This document shows, one piece after another, positions 1 to 6,817 of a stretch of DNA of 8,012 bases (positions are counted from its first letter, which is position 1; each line of letters opens with the position of its first letter). Below the pieces are notes generated by a model that searched no databases, had not been told where the DNA came from, and saw only the letters and a list, made by a program, of their open reading frames with translations. The translations under genes and the position numbers were made by a program. Origin of the DNA: Chloroflexota bacterium (GTDB lineage Bacteria; Chloroflexota; Anaerolineae; Anaerolineales; Anaerolineaceae); contig JAJYJF010000090.1 of the NCBI GenBank assembly GCA_021796375.1, forward strand, positions 1 to 8,012, read 5' to 3'.

Positions 1-536
1 TCGCGGACCTGAAGCGCCAGGGACTCAGGGTCATCTTGATGACCGGGGATAACGAGCGCACCGCGCGGGCCATCGCGGCCCAGGCGGGGATCTCGGAAGT
101 GCTGGCAAACGTCCCGCCCGAGGGCAAATCCAGCCAGGTGAAAGCGCTCCAGGAGCAGGGTTACACGGTAGCCATGGTCGGCGATGGAATCAACGACGCC
201 CCAGCACTCGCCCAGGCGGATGTCGGGCTGGCGATTGGGACCGGAGCCGATATTGCCATGGCAGCCGCCCCGGTGACGCTGATCAGCGGCGATTTGCGCG
301 GGGTCTCGCGTGCGATCGAGCTTTCCCACCGCACCCTGCGGACGATCCGCCAGAACCTGTTCTGGGCCTTCTTTTACAATGTCATCCTGATCCCGTCCGC
401 CGCCCTCGGCTGGCTGAACCCGATGATCGCCGCGGCAGCCATGGCCTCGAGCAGCGTTTTCGTGGTCACCAACAGCCTGCGCCTGCGCGGTAATCCCCAC
501 AGATCCGCGGTTTCCGCGGGCACCCAGGCAAGCTGA
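1..536 (+). CDS. copA: Heavy-metal (copper-type) P1B ATPase, C-terminal part
   Basis: This is the C-terminal end of an ATP-driven metal exporter of the inner membrane; its start lies left of the window. The reading frame is open from position 3. Visible are the P-domain TGDN motif (42-53) and the hinge motif [11 protein letters not shown] (from 180), which binds Mg2+ and lets the phosphorylated Asp turn over. After the P-domain come two hydrophobic helices, roughly 351-415 and 420-475. The first carries the FWAFFYN stretch and the second the [16 protein letters not shown] stretch. That Met-x-x-Ser-Ser arrangement followed by NSLRLR is typical of Cu+-type P1B ATPases, so copper or silver is the likeliest ion. 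The DKTGT phosphorylation site, the CPC helix and any N-terminal metal-binding domains are outside the window, so specificity is inferred. The C-terminus is a short hydrophilic tail without a His- or Cys-rich extension. A strong terminator follows 20 nt after the stop, so the gene ends its own transcript. Confidence 0.9.
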   Translation, partial: ADLKRQGLRVILMTGDNERTARAIAAQAGISEVLANVPPEGKSSQVKALQEQGYTVAMVGDGINDAPALAQADVGLAIGTGADIAMAAAPVTLISGDLRGVSRAIELSHRTLRTIRQNLFWAFFYNVILIPSAALGWLNPMIAAAAMASSSVFVVTNSLRLRGNPHRSAVSAGTQAS

Positions 537-556
537 CCGCGCCCGTGCGGATACTA

Positions 557-600
557 GCGGCCTGCTTTTCCGATGCCCGGAAAAGCAGGCCGCTTTTTTT
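557..600 (+). terminator. Strong intrinsic terminator after the P-type ATPase
   Basis: A perfect 16-bp inverted repeat (557-572 with 578-593, 5-nt loop) is followed directly by seven T residues (594-600). This is a textbook Rho-independent terminator for plus-strand transcription. There is no matching A-run on its left side, so it should not terminate minus-strand transcripts. It isolates the ATPase transcript from the pentose phosphate operon downstream. Confidence 0.95.
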
Positions 601-614
601 GCCCGCTGACCGGC

Positions 615-644
615 TTTCTCTGCGTGATATGCTTGGGGTAAAAT
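615..644 (+). promoter_or_regulatory. Possible promoter of the tkt-rpiB-tal operon
   Basis: The operon needs its own promoter because a strong terminator lies just upstream. The best -10-like hexamer in the 75-nt spacer is TAAAAT at 639-644, which would start transcription about 25 nt before the tkt ATG. The sequence 18 nt upstream (TTTCTC, 615-620) is a poor -35. The hexamer is a weak guess. That a promoter exists somewhere in 601-661 is the stronger inference. Confidence 0.3.
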
Positions 645-675
645 AACCTCATTCTGGTATCGAGGAGGCACGACG

Positions 676-2703
676 ATGAACACCGCTGATTCCATTCAGA
701 ACCAGGCCATTAACACCATCCGGTTTCTTTCCGCAGACGGGGTCCAGAAGGCAAACTCGGGCCATCCTGGGCTTCCAATGGGAACCGCCGCGATTGCATT
801 CACCATCTGGACGCGCCACCTGCGCCACAACCCATCCAACCCGCACTGGCCCGCGAGAGACCGCTTCATCCTCTCGGGCGGGCACGGCTCGATGCTGCTG
901 TACTCGCTCCTGCACCTCACCGGGTATGCGCTTTCCATCGAACAGCTGGAGCAGTTCCGGCAGTGGGGGAGCCTGACGCCCGGCCACCCGGAGTACGGAC
1001 ACACGCCCGGGGTGGAGACGACCACGGGTCCCTTAGGCCAGGGATTTGCCAACGGTGCTGGAATGGCGATCGGATTAAACCAGCTCGCCGCGCACTTCAA
1101 CCGGCCGGGCTTTAACCTGTTCCAACCGTATATTTATGCCATTGTCACGGACGGCGATCTGATGGAAGGGGTTACCGCCGAGGCCGCGTCGCTTGCCGGG
1201 CACCTGCGCCTGGGCCAGCTGATCTACCTGTATGACGATAACCGCATCACCATCGAGGGTTCGACCGACCTAACCTTCACCGAAGACCGGGCGAAACGGT
1301 TCGAGGCTTACGGCTGGCAGGTTTTGCACGTCGCGGATGGCAACGACGTCCAGGCGATCGATGAGGCCATCCAGCAGGCCAAGTCCGATCCGAGACCTTC
1401 GCTCATCATCTGCCGCACGCACATCGGTTTCGGCCTGCCGACCCGCCAGGACACGGCCAAAGCGCACGGCGAGCCGCCGGGCGATGAAGAGCTGGACGGC
1501 GCCAAGCGCAAGCTGGGATGGCCGGTCGAGCCGCGTTTCTACGTCCCCCCGGAGGTGGAGAGCTTTTTCTGCCAGGCGGTCGAGCGCGGCGCCGCGCTCG
1601 AAGCGGGCTGGAACCGGATGCTGGCGGAGTATCGGACAGCCTATCCCGACTTGGCAAAAGAGCTGGACCGCCGCCTGGCCGGTAAACTGCCGGAAGGCTG
1701 GTCCGCGAAACTGCCGGAATTCCCGGCCGACGCCAAAGGGATGGCCACGCGGGCGGCTTCGGGAACCGTGATCAACGCCCTGGCTGGCATCATCCCCGAG
1801 CTAACCGGCGGTTCAGCCGATCTGGCGCCTTCCACGAACACCCTGATGAAAGGGATCGCCGATTTCCAGCCAGAAACCCCCGGCGGGCGCAACCTGCACT
1901 TCGGCATCCGCGAGCACGGCATGGGGGCCATCGTCAACGGCATGTCGCTCGTTCCCGGGATCATCCCTTACGGCGCGACCTTCCTGGTTTTTTCGGATTA
2001 CATGCGCGGGGCGATTCGAGTCTCGGCGCTGTCGAAGCTGCCGGCGATCTGGATCTTCACCCACGACAGCATCGGGGTGGGCGAAGACGGCCCGACCCAC
2101 CAGCCCGTCGAGCAGATGATGTCGCTGCGGCTGATCCCCGGGATGAAAGTGATCCGGCCTTGCGACGCCAACGAAACCGCGCAGGCCTGGAAGGTGGCCC
2201 TGGAGGATCGTTCCGGTCCGGCGGCGCTCATCCTGACCCGGCAGGCGCTGCCCACCCTCGACCGGTCGGCTCTCAGCCCCGCCTCCGGGCTCGAGCGGGG
2301 CGCGTACGTCCTGGCCGATATCGGCGACGGCGCACCCGACCTGATCCTGATGGCATCCGGATCCGAGGTTTCCCTGGTGGTCGAAGCCGGATTCAAGCTG
2401 GCTGCTGAAGGGCGGAACGTGCGGGTGGTATCGTTCCCATCGTGGGAGCTGTTCGAAGCCCAGGATGCCGCCTACCGGGAAAGCGTCCTGCCGCAGCGGA
2501 TCAAGGCCAGGATCGCGGTAGAAGCCGGGGTGACGACGGGCTGGCAGAAGTGGGTCGGGGACCAGGGTTCGGTAATCGGCATCGACCGGTTCGGCGCGTC
2601 CGCTCCGGCCAAGATCCTCTTCGAGCAATACGGGTTAACGGTGAACCATATCCTGGATGAAACCCAGCGAATCCTGAATGGGGTAGAATTCACGGAGAAG
2701 TAA
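676..2703 (+). CDS. tkt: Transketolase
   Basis: A cytoplasmic thiamine-diphosphate enzyme of the non-oxidative pentose phosphate pathway. It moves two-carbon ketol units from xylulose-5-phosphate (or fructose-6-phosphate) to aldose phosphates. The 675-residue product is full length for bacterial transketolase. Visible are the N-terminal [10 protein letters not shown] (27-36), [10 protein letters not shown] (67-76) and the [15 protein letters not shown] substrate/cofactor loop (from 109). The ThDP/metal motif is TDGDLMEG (158-165) with YDDN at 186-189. The pyrimidine-domain catalytic Glu lies in [11 protein letters not shown] (E413), and [18 protein letters not shown] (463-480) carries the phosphate- and substrate-binding residues. 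The C-terminal domain (about 545-675) contains SGSEVSL. The start is fixed by a strong GAGGAGG site at 662-668, 7 nt before the ATG. It is the first gene of an operon with rpiB (29 nt downstream) and tal. All expected catalytic motifs are present. A 1-deoxyxylulose-phosphate synthase is excluded by the domain order and motifs. Confidence 0.97.
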   Translation: MNTADSIQNQAINTIRFLSADGVQKANSGHPGLPMGTAAIAFTIWTRHLRHNPSNPHWPARDRFILSGGHGSMLLYSLLHLTGYALSIEQLEQFRQWGSLTPGHPEYGHTPGVETTTGPLGQGFANGAGMAIGLNQLAAHFNRPGFNLFQPYIYAIVTDGDLMEGVTAEAASLAGHLRLGQLIYLYDDNRITIEGSTDLTFTEDRAKRFEAYGWQVLHVADGNDVQAIDEAIQQAKSDPRPSLIICRTHIGFGLPTRQDTAKAHGEPPGDEELDGAKRKLGWPVEPRFYVPPEVESFFCQAVERGAALEAGWNRMLAEYRTAYPDLAKELDRRLAGKLPEGWSAKLPEFPADAKGMATRAASGTVINALAGIIPELTGGSADLAPSTNTLMKGIADFQPETPGGRNLHFGIREHGMGAIVNGMSLVPGIIPYGATFLVFSDYMRGAIRVSALSKLPAIWIFTHDSIGVGEDGPTHQPVEQMMSLRLIPGMKVIRPCDANETAQAWKVALEDRSGPAALILTRQALPTLDRSALSPASGLERGAYVLADIGDGAPDLILMASGSEVSLVVEAGFKLAAEGRNVRVVSFPSWELFEAQDAAYRESVLPQRIKARIAVEAGVTTGWQKWVGDQGSVIGIDRFGASAPAKILFEQYGLTVNHILDETQRILNGVEFTEK

Positions 2704-2720
2704 TCTCGCCAAGAGAGAAT

Positions 2721-2727
2721 AGGGGAG
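2721..2727 (+). promoter_or_regulatory. rpiB ribosome binding site
   Basis: AGGGGAG lies 5 nt before the ATG at 2733 in the 29-nt tkt-rpiB spacer. It supports this start and independent initiation within one polycistronic mRNA; no terminator or promoter is visible in the spacer. Confidence 0.75.
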
Positions 2728-2732
2728 TAAAA

Positions 2733-3203
2733 ATGCGTGTAGCGGTTGCGATGGATCACGGCGGATTTCCCGCCCGAGAGGTGGTTTTGCAGGCGGTCCG
2801 GGAAGCGGGACACGAGCCGGTTTTTCTGGGCGCTTTCGCGGATGAACCCACGGATGACTATCCGGATTACGCCAAAAAGCTGGGGGAGGCGGTTCAAAAA
2901 GGCCAGGCGGAACGGGGGATCCTGGTGTGCGGGTCAGGCGTTGGCGCCTGCATCGCCGCGAACAAAATACAGGGCATTTATGCCTCGGTGGCGCACGACG
3001 ATTACTCGGCGGCGCAGGGCGTGCAGCACGACCAAATGAACGTGCTGTGCCTCGGCGCCCGGGTGGTGGGCCCGGAGGTCATCCGCACGCTCGTCAGCTC
3101 GTTTCTGGCGGCGGTCCCTTCCAGCGAGCCCAGGCACCTCCGCCGGGTTGGAAAGATCCACCAGATCGAAGCCGAAGACCTTCTCAATGGAGGGAAAAAA
3201 TGA
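2733..3203 (+). CDS. rpiB: Ribose-5-phosphate isomerase B
   Basis: A cytoplasmic RpiB/LacAB-family sugar-phosphate isomerase that interconverts ribulose-5-phosphate and ribose-5-phosphate. At 156 residues it has the usual RpiB length. The N-terminal strand has the substrate-binding DHGG motif (D8-H9). DYPDYAKK is at 42-49. The active-site loop CGSGVG (66-71) supplies the catalytic base Cys66, and AANK is at 75-78. HDDYSA (88-93) and the conserved His99 segment QGVQHDQMNVLCLGAR (95-110) follow, then phosphate-binding HLRR (135-138). At residues 100-102 this protein reads DQM where the E. coli-type form reads NDA. From memory, the HDxMN version belongs to a widespread RpiB subgroup, so I do not read it as loss of function. 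Neighbours tkt and tal perform the adjacent pathway steps, which favours RpiB over galactose-6-phosphate isomerase or allose-6-phosphate isomerase. The stop overlaps the tal start (ATGA), implying translational coupling. Confidence 0.95.
   Translation: MRVAVAMDHGGFPAREVVLQAVREAGHEPVFLGAFADEPTDDYPDYAKKLGEAVQKGQAERGILVCGSGVGACIAANKIQGIYASVAHDDYSAAQGVQHDQMNVLCLGARVVGPEVIRTLVSSFLAAVPSSEPRHLRRVGKIHQIEAEDLLNGGKK
3189..3194 (+). promoter_or_regulatory. tal ribosome binding site inside the rpiB end
   Basis: GGAGGG sits 5 nt before the ATG at 3200. It lies in codons for the Gly-Gly near the RpiB C-terminus (NGGKK). The site decides the tal start at 3200 and rules out the long in-frame extension back to 2927, which would run through rpiB. 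Confidence 0.85.
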
Positions 3204-4312
3204 CCAACCCAATCCTGCAGCTGGAGGCGCTGGGACAATCCCTGTGGTACGACAATATTCGCCGCGGCCTGCTCCGATCCGGAGCGCTGGAGGCTATGAT
3301 CCAGAGCGGCGAAATCCGCGGGGTGACTTCCAATCCCTCCATTTTCAACCAGGCGATCGCCAGATCGTCCGATTACGACGATGCCCTGGCCCAGCTGGCG
3401 AAATCAAGCCTGACGGCGGAGGAGTTCTTCTGGTGCCTGGCCGTGGAGGATATCCAGGCTGTGGCGGATCTTTTCCAACCGCTTTACGAGCGCTCGAACC
3501 GGGGGGATGGATATATCAGCCTGGAGGTCAACCCGGGCCTGGCCAACGATGCCGCCCAGACCCTCGCTGAAGCAAAAGGACTGTGGAAGAGGGTGAACCG
3601 CCCGAATCTGATGGTGAAAATCCCGGCGACAAAGGAGGGGATCCCGGCAATCGAGCAGGCTGTGGCAGCCGGGTTGAACATCAACGTGACCCTGATTTTT
3701 TCGCTGGCGCGCTACGCTGAGGTAATGGAAGCCTACCTCTGCGGGCTCGAAACGCGGGTTTCTGCCGGGCTGCCGGTGGATGGAATTGCCTCGGTGGCGT
3801 CATTTTTCGTCTCCCGGGTGGATACGAAGGTGGACGCTGCGTTGAAAAGCCTGATCGACTCCGGGGGCGCGGCGGCGGACCCGGCCCGCCGGCTGCTGGG
3901 GAAGGCCGCGATCGCGAACGCAAAGCTGGCTTACCAGCTCTTCCGGGATACCTTCGGCGCCGATCGCTTCCAGCGCCTCGCCCGCCAGGGAGCCCGCCTC
4001 CAGCGGCCCCTGTGGGCTTCGACCAGCACCAAGAACCCGGCCTACCGGGATGTGATCTATGTGGAGGAGTTGATCGGCGCGGATACGGTCAATACGGCGC
4101 CGCCCCAGACCATCGATGCCTTCCGCGACCACGGGATTGCTGAAGCGACCCTGACCCGTGACGTCGGCCAGGCGAAAGAGGACCTGGACCAGCTCGTTCC
4201 ACTCGGGATCTCCATGCAGCAGGTCACCGACGAGCTGGAAGCCGAGGGGGTCGAATCCTTCAAAGAGGCTTTTCGCGAGCTGGTGCAGACGATCGAAGGG
4301 CGCCGCCGGTAG
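3200..4312 (+). CDS. tal: Transaldolase
   Basis: A cytoplasmic class I aldolase-fold enzyme that transfers a dihydroxyacetone unit from fructose-6-phosphate to erythrose-4-phosphate, giving sedoheptulose-7-phosphate and glyceraldehyde-3-phosphate. The 370-residue product matches the longer bacterial transaldolase subfamily (about 360-380 residues) rather than the short 215-220-residue TalC/Fsa type. Visible are SLWYDNI (14-20), GVTSNPSIFNQAI (41-53), and the Schiff-base lysine in LMVKIPATKEG (K140). INVTLIFSLARY (161-172), FFVSRVDTKVD (202-212) and LWASTSTKNPAYRD (271-284) follow. All are in the order expected for a TIM barrel. The start at 3200 overlaps the rpiB stop by 4 nt and has a GGAGGG site 5 nt upstream. 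It completes a tkt-rpiB-tal unit. There is no fused glucose-6-phosphate isomerase domain, unlike some relatives. The stop is 13 nt from the convergent Usp gene, with no hairpin-plus-T terminator in between. Confidence 0.97.
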   Translation: MTNPILQLEALGQSLWYDNIRRGLLRSGALEAMIQSGEIRGVTSNPSIFNQAIARSSDYDDALAQLAKSSLTAEEFFWCLAVEDIQAVADLFQPLYERSNRGDGYISLEVNPGLANDAAQTLAEAKGLWKRVNRPNLMVKIPATKEGIPAIEQAVAAGLNINVTLIFSLARYAEVMEAYLCGLETRVSAGLPVDGIASVASFFVSRVDTKVDAALKSLIDSGGAAADPARRLLGKAAIANAKLAYQLFRDTFGADRFQRLARQGARLQRPLWASTSTKNPAYRDVIYVEELIGADTVNTAPPQTIDAFRDHGIAEATLTRDVGQAKEDLDQLVPLGISMQQVTDELEAEGVESFKEAFRELVQTIEGRRR

Positions 4313-4325
4313 GCAGCCGCTTAAG

Positions 4326-5237
4326 CTATTTCTTCTCAGGCGGGCTGACCGGGACGAAAAGCAGGGGGATGCTCGTGAGCCCGGTCAGCTTCGGGGCGAC
4401 GCTGCCGGTCCAGAACGCGTCCGTTCCGGATTTTCCGTGGGTCCCCAGGACAATCATATCGGTATGGCGAGATGCGGCGAACCCGGCGATCTCCGCGGCT
4501 GGATCCCCGCGCGAGACCGCGGTAGAAATCGTTGCGCTGCCTTTCTTGACCCTCAGGGCCTGGCCGGCCAGGTATTCTTGGGCAGCCTCTTCATTCATAT
4601 CCAGAAGGGCAGCCATCGTCCCCGGCAGCAGCATGCCGGTAGCCGCCTGGTGGCCGCCCAGCGTTCCGCGGGTAGGCACGACGAGCAGCAGGGTCATCTC
4701 AGCGCTGCAGGCCTGTGCAAGCCCCGCGGCGATATCCAGGCCGTGCTCGTGACCGGCTTTCCCGTCCATGGGGATGAGCATCTTGTCGCAGTGGAAGGGG
4801 CGCTGGGTATCGGACGTCGGGTGGATCAGCAGGACGGGCGTCGTGCCGCGGGCGATCACCTGCTGGGCGATGTTCCCAACCAGGAGGTCGCGCAGCCCGC
4901 CCGATCCGTGGGTGCACATCACGATCAGGTCCGGCGAGAACTCCCCCGCATGCTGCACGATCGAGCCCGCCACGTTGCTGACCTCGGCGGTGTGAACGTG
5001 CTGGTCTATGTGGATGCCGGCCGGGAAGCTGCGCCCGGCGAGCTGGTCCAGGTATGCGAGGGCCTCGTCGGGGTTGGTGAGGTGCCGCTCGCCGTGGATT
5101 TCTTGGGGAGCGTTTTTTTCGATCACGTGAATCAGGATGATGCTGGCTCCCAATTTTTCGGCCAGCGTGGATGCGACCGGTAAGGCGGCTTCAGCTAAGC
5201 TCGAGCCATCCAATGGTACCAGGATGTGCTGGAACAT
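4326..5237 (-). CDS. Universal stress protein with two UspA domains
   Basis: A soluble cytoplasmic protein of 303 residues made of two tandem UspA domains (about 1-139 and 152-297), each beginning with a hydrophobic strand ending in a nucleotide-site Asp (LVPLDGS, LIPMDGK). UspA proteins of the MJ0577 type bind ATP through G-x2-G-x9-G-(S/T). The second domain keeps this exactly (G265, G268, G278-S279). The first deviates: C108 replaces the first Gly and N122 replaces the Ser/Thr after G121, so its ATP binding may be altered. The ATG at 5237 is preferred over a TTG at 5255 because GGAGGT (5245-5250) lies 7 nt upstream and because MFQHILVPLDGS is the normal family N-terminus. It starts 4 nt after the mntH stop, so the two are almost surely co-transcribed and coupled. 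The precise role is unknown; a link to metal or oxidative stress is inferred from mntH. Confidence 0.93.
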   Translation of the reverse strand: MFQHILVPLDGSSLAEAALPVASTLAEKLGASIILIHVIEKNAPQEIHGERHLTNPDEALAYLDQLAGRSFPAGIHIDQHVHTAEVSNVAGSIVQHAGEFSPDLIVMCTHGSGGLRDLLVGNIAQQVIARGTTPVLLIHPTSDTQRPFHCDKMLIPMDGKAGHEHGLDIAAGLAQACSAEMTLLLVVPTRGTLGGHQAATGMLLPGTMAALLDMNEEAAQEYLAGQALRVKKGSATISTAVSRGDPAAEIAGFAASRHTDMIVLGTHGKSGTDAFWTGSVAPKLTGLTSIPLLFVPVSPPEKK

Positions 5238-5241
5238 CGGT

Positions 5242-6570
5242 TCAACCTCCGACAAAAGTCTGGTAAATCAGGTAAATATTCAAAAAGACGATGAGCCCGG
5301 CCACCAGGCTGATCAGCAGGGTGGTGATCCAGCGGTTGGCCAGGATGCCCATGCGCTGCTTATCCCGGGTGAAAATGATCAGCGGGATGATCGCGAACGG
5401 CAGGCCAAAGCTCAGCACGACCTGGCTGATCACCAGGGTGCGGGTTGGATCCAGGCCCGAGATGATCACCGCCAGGGATGGGACGATGGTGATCATCCGC
5501 CGGATCCACACCGGGATGTGCCGCTGAAGGAAACCCTGCATGATCACCTGGCCGGCCATGGTCCCGACCGAGGAAGAAGAGAGACCGGAGGCCAGGAGCG
5601 AAACTGCGAAAATCCAGCTGGCTGCCGGGCCGAGCAAGGGCGCGAGGGTGGAATGGGCATCCTGGATGGTCGCCACATGCGTCATGCCCTTGTTGAAAAA
5701 CGTGGTGGCTGCCATGATCAGCATGGACATGTTGATCAGGCTGGCGATCCCCATGGCGACCAGAACGTCTACGATCTCAAAGTGGAAGAGCCGCTTGAGC
5801 TGTTCCGGTTGCCTGACCACAATCCGGTCCTGGGTCAGCGCGGAATGCAGAAAAATCGCGTGGGGCATGACGGTTGCCCCGAGGATCCCGGCCCCTAAAA
5901 GGATGCTTTCCGGCCCGTTGAACTGCGGGACGAATGCATGAAAGGCAACGCTGCCCCAATCCGGCTTATCCTTGATCGTCTCGATCAGGTAGCTGACCGC
6001 GATCACGCTGACCATCCCGGTGATGATGGCTTCGAGCGGGCGGAAGCCGTAGCGCTCGAACCCGAGGATCAGGAAGGTGGCGATGGCGGTGAGAATCCCG
6101 GCCATCCACAGCGGGATGCCGAGCAGCAGGTTAAAGCCCAAAGCGGCGCCGAGAAACTCTGCCAGGTCGGTGGCCATGGCGACGATTTCCATCAGAGCCC
6201 ACATGCCCACCACCACCCAATGCGGGAAGCGCTCGCGGCAGTGCTCGGCCAGGTTCTTGCCGGTGGCGATCCCCAGCTTCGCGGAAAGCGTCTGGATCAG
6301 CATGGCCATCAGGTTGCTCGCCAGGATGACCCACAGCAGGGTGTAACCGAACTGCGCGCCTCCCTGGATGTTGGTGGCAAAGTTGCCGGGATCCATGTAG
6401 GCAACGCTGGCGATCACGGCCGGCCCCATGAAGGGCAGCAGCCGGGCCAGAAACCCCTTTTTGCTTTTTCCGCTCAGGATTTCTGCGGCTGCGCTGACAG
6501 TCTTTGCATCACCCGAGCGGATGGTGGGTTCGATCTTATTTTCCGCCATGAGCTTTCCGTTGGACCCCAT
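5242..6570 (-). CDS. mntH: Nramp-family Mn2+/Fe2+ : H+ symporter
   Basis: An inner-membrane divalent metal importer of 442 residues, driven by protons and usually manganese-selective in bacteria. A hydrophilic N-terminus (about 1-44) precedes about eleven hydrophobic helices. The metal-site motif in TM1 is DPGN (60-63) inside VAYMDPGNFATNIQGGAQ. The TM6 motif is ATVMPHAIFLHSAL (232-245), in which Met235 is the soft ligand that favours Mn/Fe over Mg/Ca. The consensus transport signature appears as SSSSVGTMAGQVIMQGFL (331-348). Both key motifs are intact, so the protein should be functional. The start is uncertain: the ATG at 6570 has only a weak GGGAAG upstream, and an in-frame ATG at 6549 (MAENKIEP) preceded by GGAAAG is an alternative. 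The Usp gene follows after 4 nt. A likely promoter lies at 6635-6640. I see no recognisable MntR/Fur operator or manganese riboswitch, so regulation is unknown. Confidence 0.95.
   Translation of the reverse strand: MGSNGKLMAENKIEPTIRSGDAKTVSAAAEILSGKSKKGFLARLLPFMGPAVIASVAYMDPGNFATNIQGGAQFGYTLLWVILASNLMAMLIQTLSAKLGIATGKNLAEHCRERFPHWVVVGMWALMEIVAMATDLAEFLGAALGFNLLLGIPLWMAGILTAIATFLILGFERYGFRPLEAIITGMVSVIAVSYLIETIKDKPDWGSVAFHAFVPQFNGPESILLGAGILGATVMPHAIFLHSALTQDRIVVRQPEQLKRLFHFEIVDVLVAMGIASLINMSMLIMAATTFFNKGMTHVATIQDAHSTLAPLLGPAASWIFAVSLLASGLSSSSVGTMAGQVIMQGFLQRHIPVWIRRMITIVPSLAVIISGLDPTRTLVISQVVLSFGLPFAIIPLIIFTRDKQRMGILANRWITTLLISLVAGLIVFLNIYLIYQTFVGG
5245..5250 (-). promoter_or_regulatory. Usp ribosome binding site formed by the last two mntH codons
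   Basis: Read on the minus strand, GGA-GGT encodes the C-terminal Gly-Gly of MntH. It is followed by TGA, and the Usp ATG comes 7 nt after the motif. Ribosomes finishing mntH uncover and supply this site, a classic coupling arrangement. Confidence 0.8.
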
Positions 6571-6634
6571 TCTTCCCGCTGGACCAGTACCCCGATCCCT
6601 CTTCCTTTATCGCGAAACCGGATGGGTTGCACTC

Positions 6635-6640
6635 ATTATA
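6635..6640 (-). promoter_or_regulatory. Likely -10 element of the mntH-usp operon
   Basis: On the minus strand the hexamer is exactly TATAAT, about 65 nt upstream of the mntH ATG, implying a leader of roughly 55-60 nt. No good -35 is present at 16-18 nt (the best is TTTCTC at N18), so the promoter may depend on an activator. Alternatively, the match may be chance in an AT-richer patch of a GC-rich spacer. Confidence 0.4.
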
Positions 6641-6667
6641 TCCAAATGTGTCTGGCTGGAGAAATAT

Positions 6668-6679
6668 CCGGACGGAAAG
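6668..6679. repeat. 12-bp direct repeat, copy 1 (CCGGACGGAAAG)
   Basis: This 12-mer occurs identically at 6789-6800, 121 bp away in the same orientation. A shorter relative, CCGGATGG, is at 6618-6625. It lies about 28 bp upstream of the putative mntH -10, where an activator or repressor could bind. Function unknown. Confidence 0.55.
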
Positions 6680-6724
6680 GGGCACATATCAACTTCGCGG
6701 CCAATTTCTCGTTCCGGCCAGGCT

Positions 6725-6744
6725 GGGCGGTTTGCGAACCGCCC
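6725..6744. repeat. Perfect hairpin in the ROK-mntH spacer (REP-like or terminator without T-run)
   Basis: An 8-bp perfect GC-rich stem (6725-6732 with 6737-6744) closes a TGCG loop. On the minus strand, where the sugar kinase transcript would arrive, the stem is followed by AGCCTGGCC and not by a T-run. It is therefore not a classical intrinsic terminator. It could stabilise the 3' end of the kinase mRNA, pause polymerase, or be a REP-type extragenic palindrome. Copies of CCAGGCTGG lie beside it at 6718-6726 and at 6758-6766. Confidence 0.6.
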
Positions 6745-6788
6745 CCGGCTGGATGCACCAGGCTGGTTTCCCCCAAGAGTGAAATGCA

Positions 6789-6800
6789 CCGGACGGAAAG
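6789..6800. repeat. 12-bp direct repeat, copy 2 (CCGGACGGAAAG)
   Basis: Second exact copy of the 12-mer at 6668-6679. It begins 18 bp beyond the stop codon of the sugar kinase gene on the minus strand. The two copies bracket the hairpin at 6725-6744. Confidence 0.55.
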
Positions 6801-6817
6801 CCGAAAGGGCCTGCCGG

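Noticed and set aside
1813..2628. A 271-codon minus-strand open frame opposite tkt
   Set aside because: It lies wholly antisense to a clearly functional transketolase, has low-complexity Arg/Gly/Pro/His-rich composition, no ribosome site and no recognisable motif. It is a shadow of high-GC codon use.
3030..3041. RpiB active-site region reading HDQMN instead of the E. coli-type HNDAN, considered as a damaged enzyme
   Set aside because: His99 and Asn103 remain, and HDxMN forms are, as far as I recall, common in another RpiB subgroup, so this looks like subfamily variation.
2927..3199. An N-terminal extension of transaldolase by 91 residues
   Set aside because: The frame is open through rpiB, but the extension is Arg/Gly-rich junk. 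The ATG at 3200 has a strong ribosome site and the family N-terminus.
615..6664. Shared TTTCTC-N18-TA(A/T)AAT pattern upstream of tkt and of mntH, considered as an alternative sigma-factor promoter
   Set aside because: Two instances of a weak, T-rich hexamer are within chance expectation and no further conserved bases align.
6571..6817. Manganese (yybP-ykoY) riboswitch or Fur/MntR box upstream of mntH
   Set aside because: Reading the minus strand by eye, I could not find the conserved riboswitch core sequences or a recognisable Fur/MntR palindrome. The spacer repeats are of another kind.
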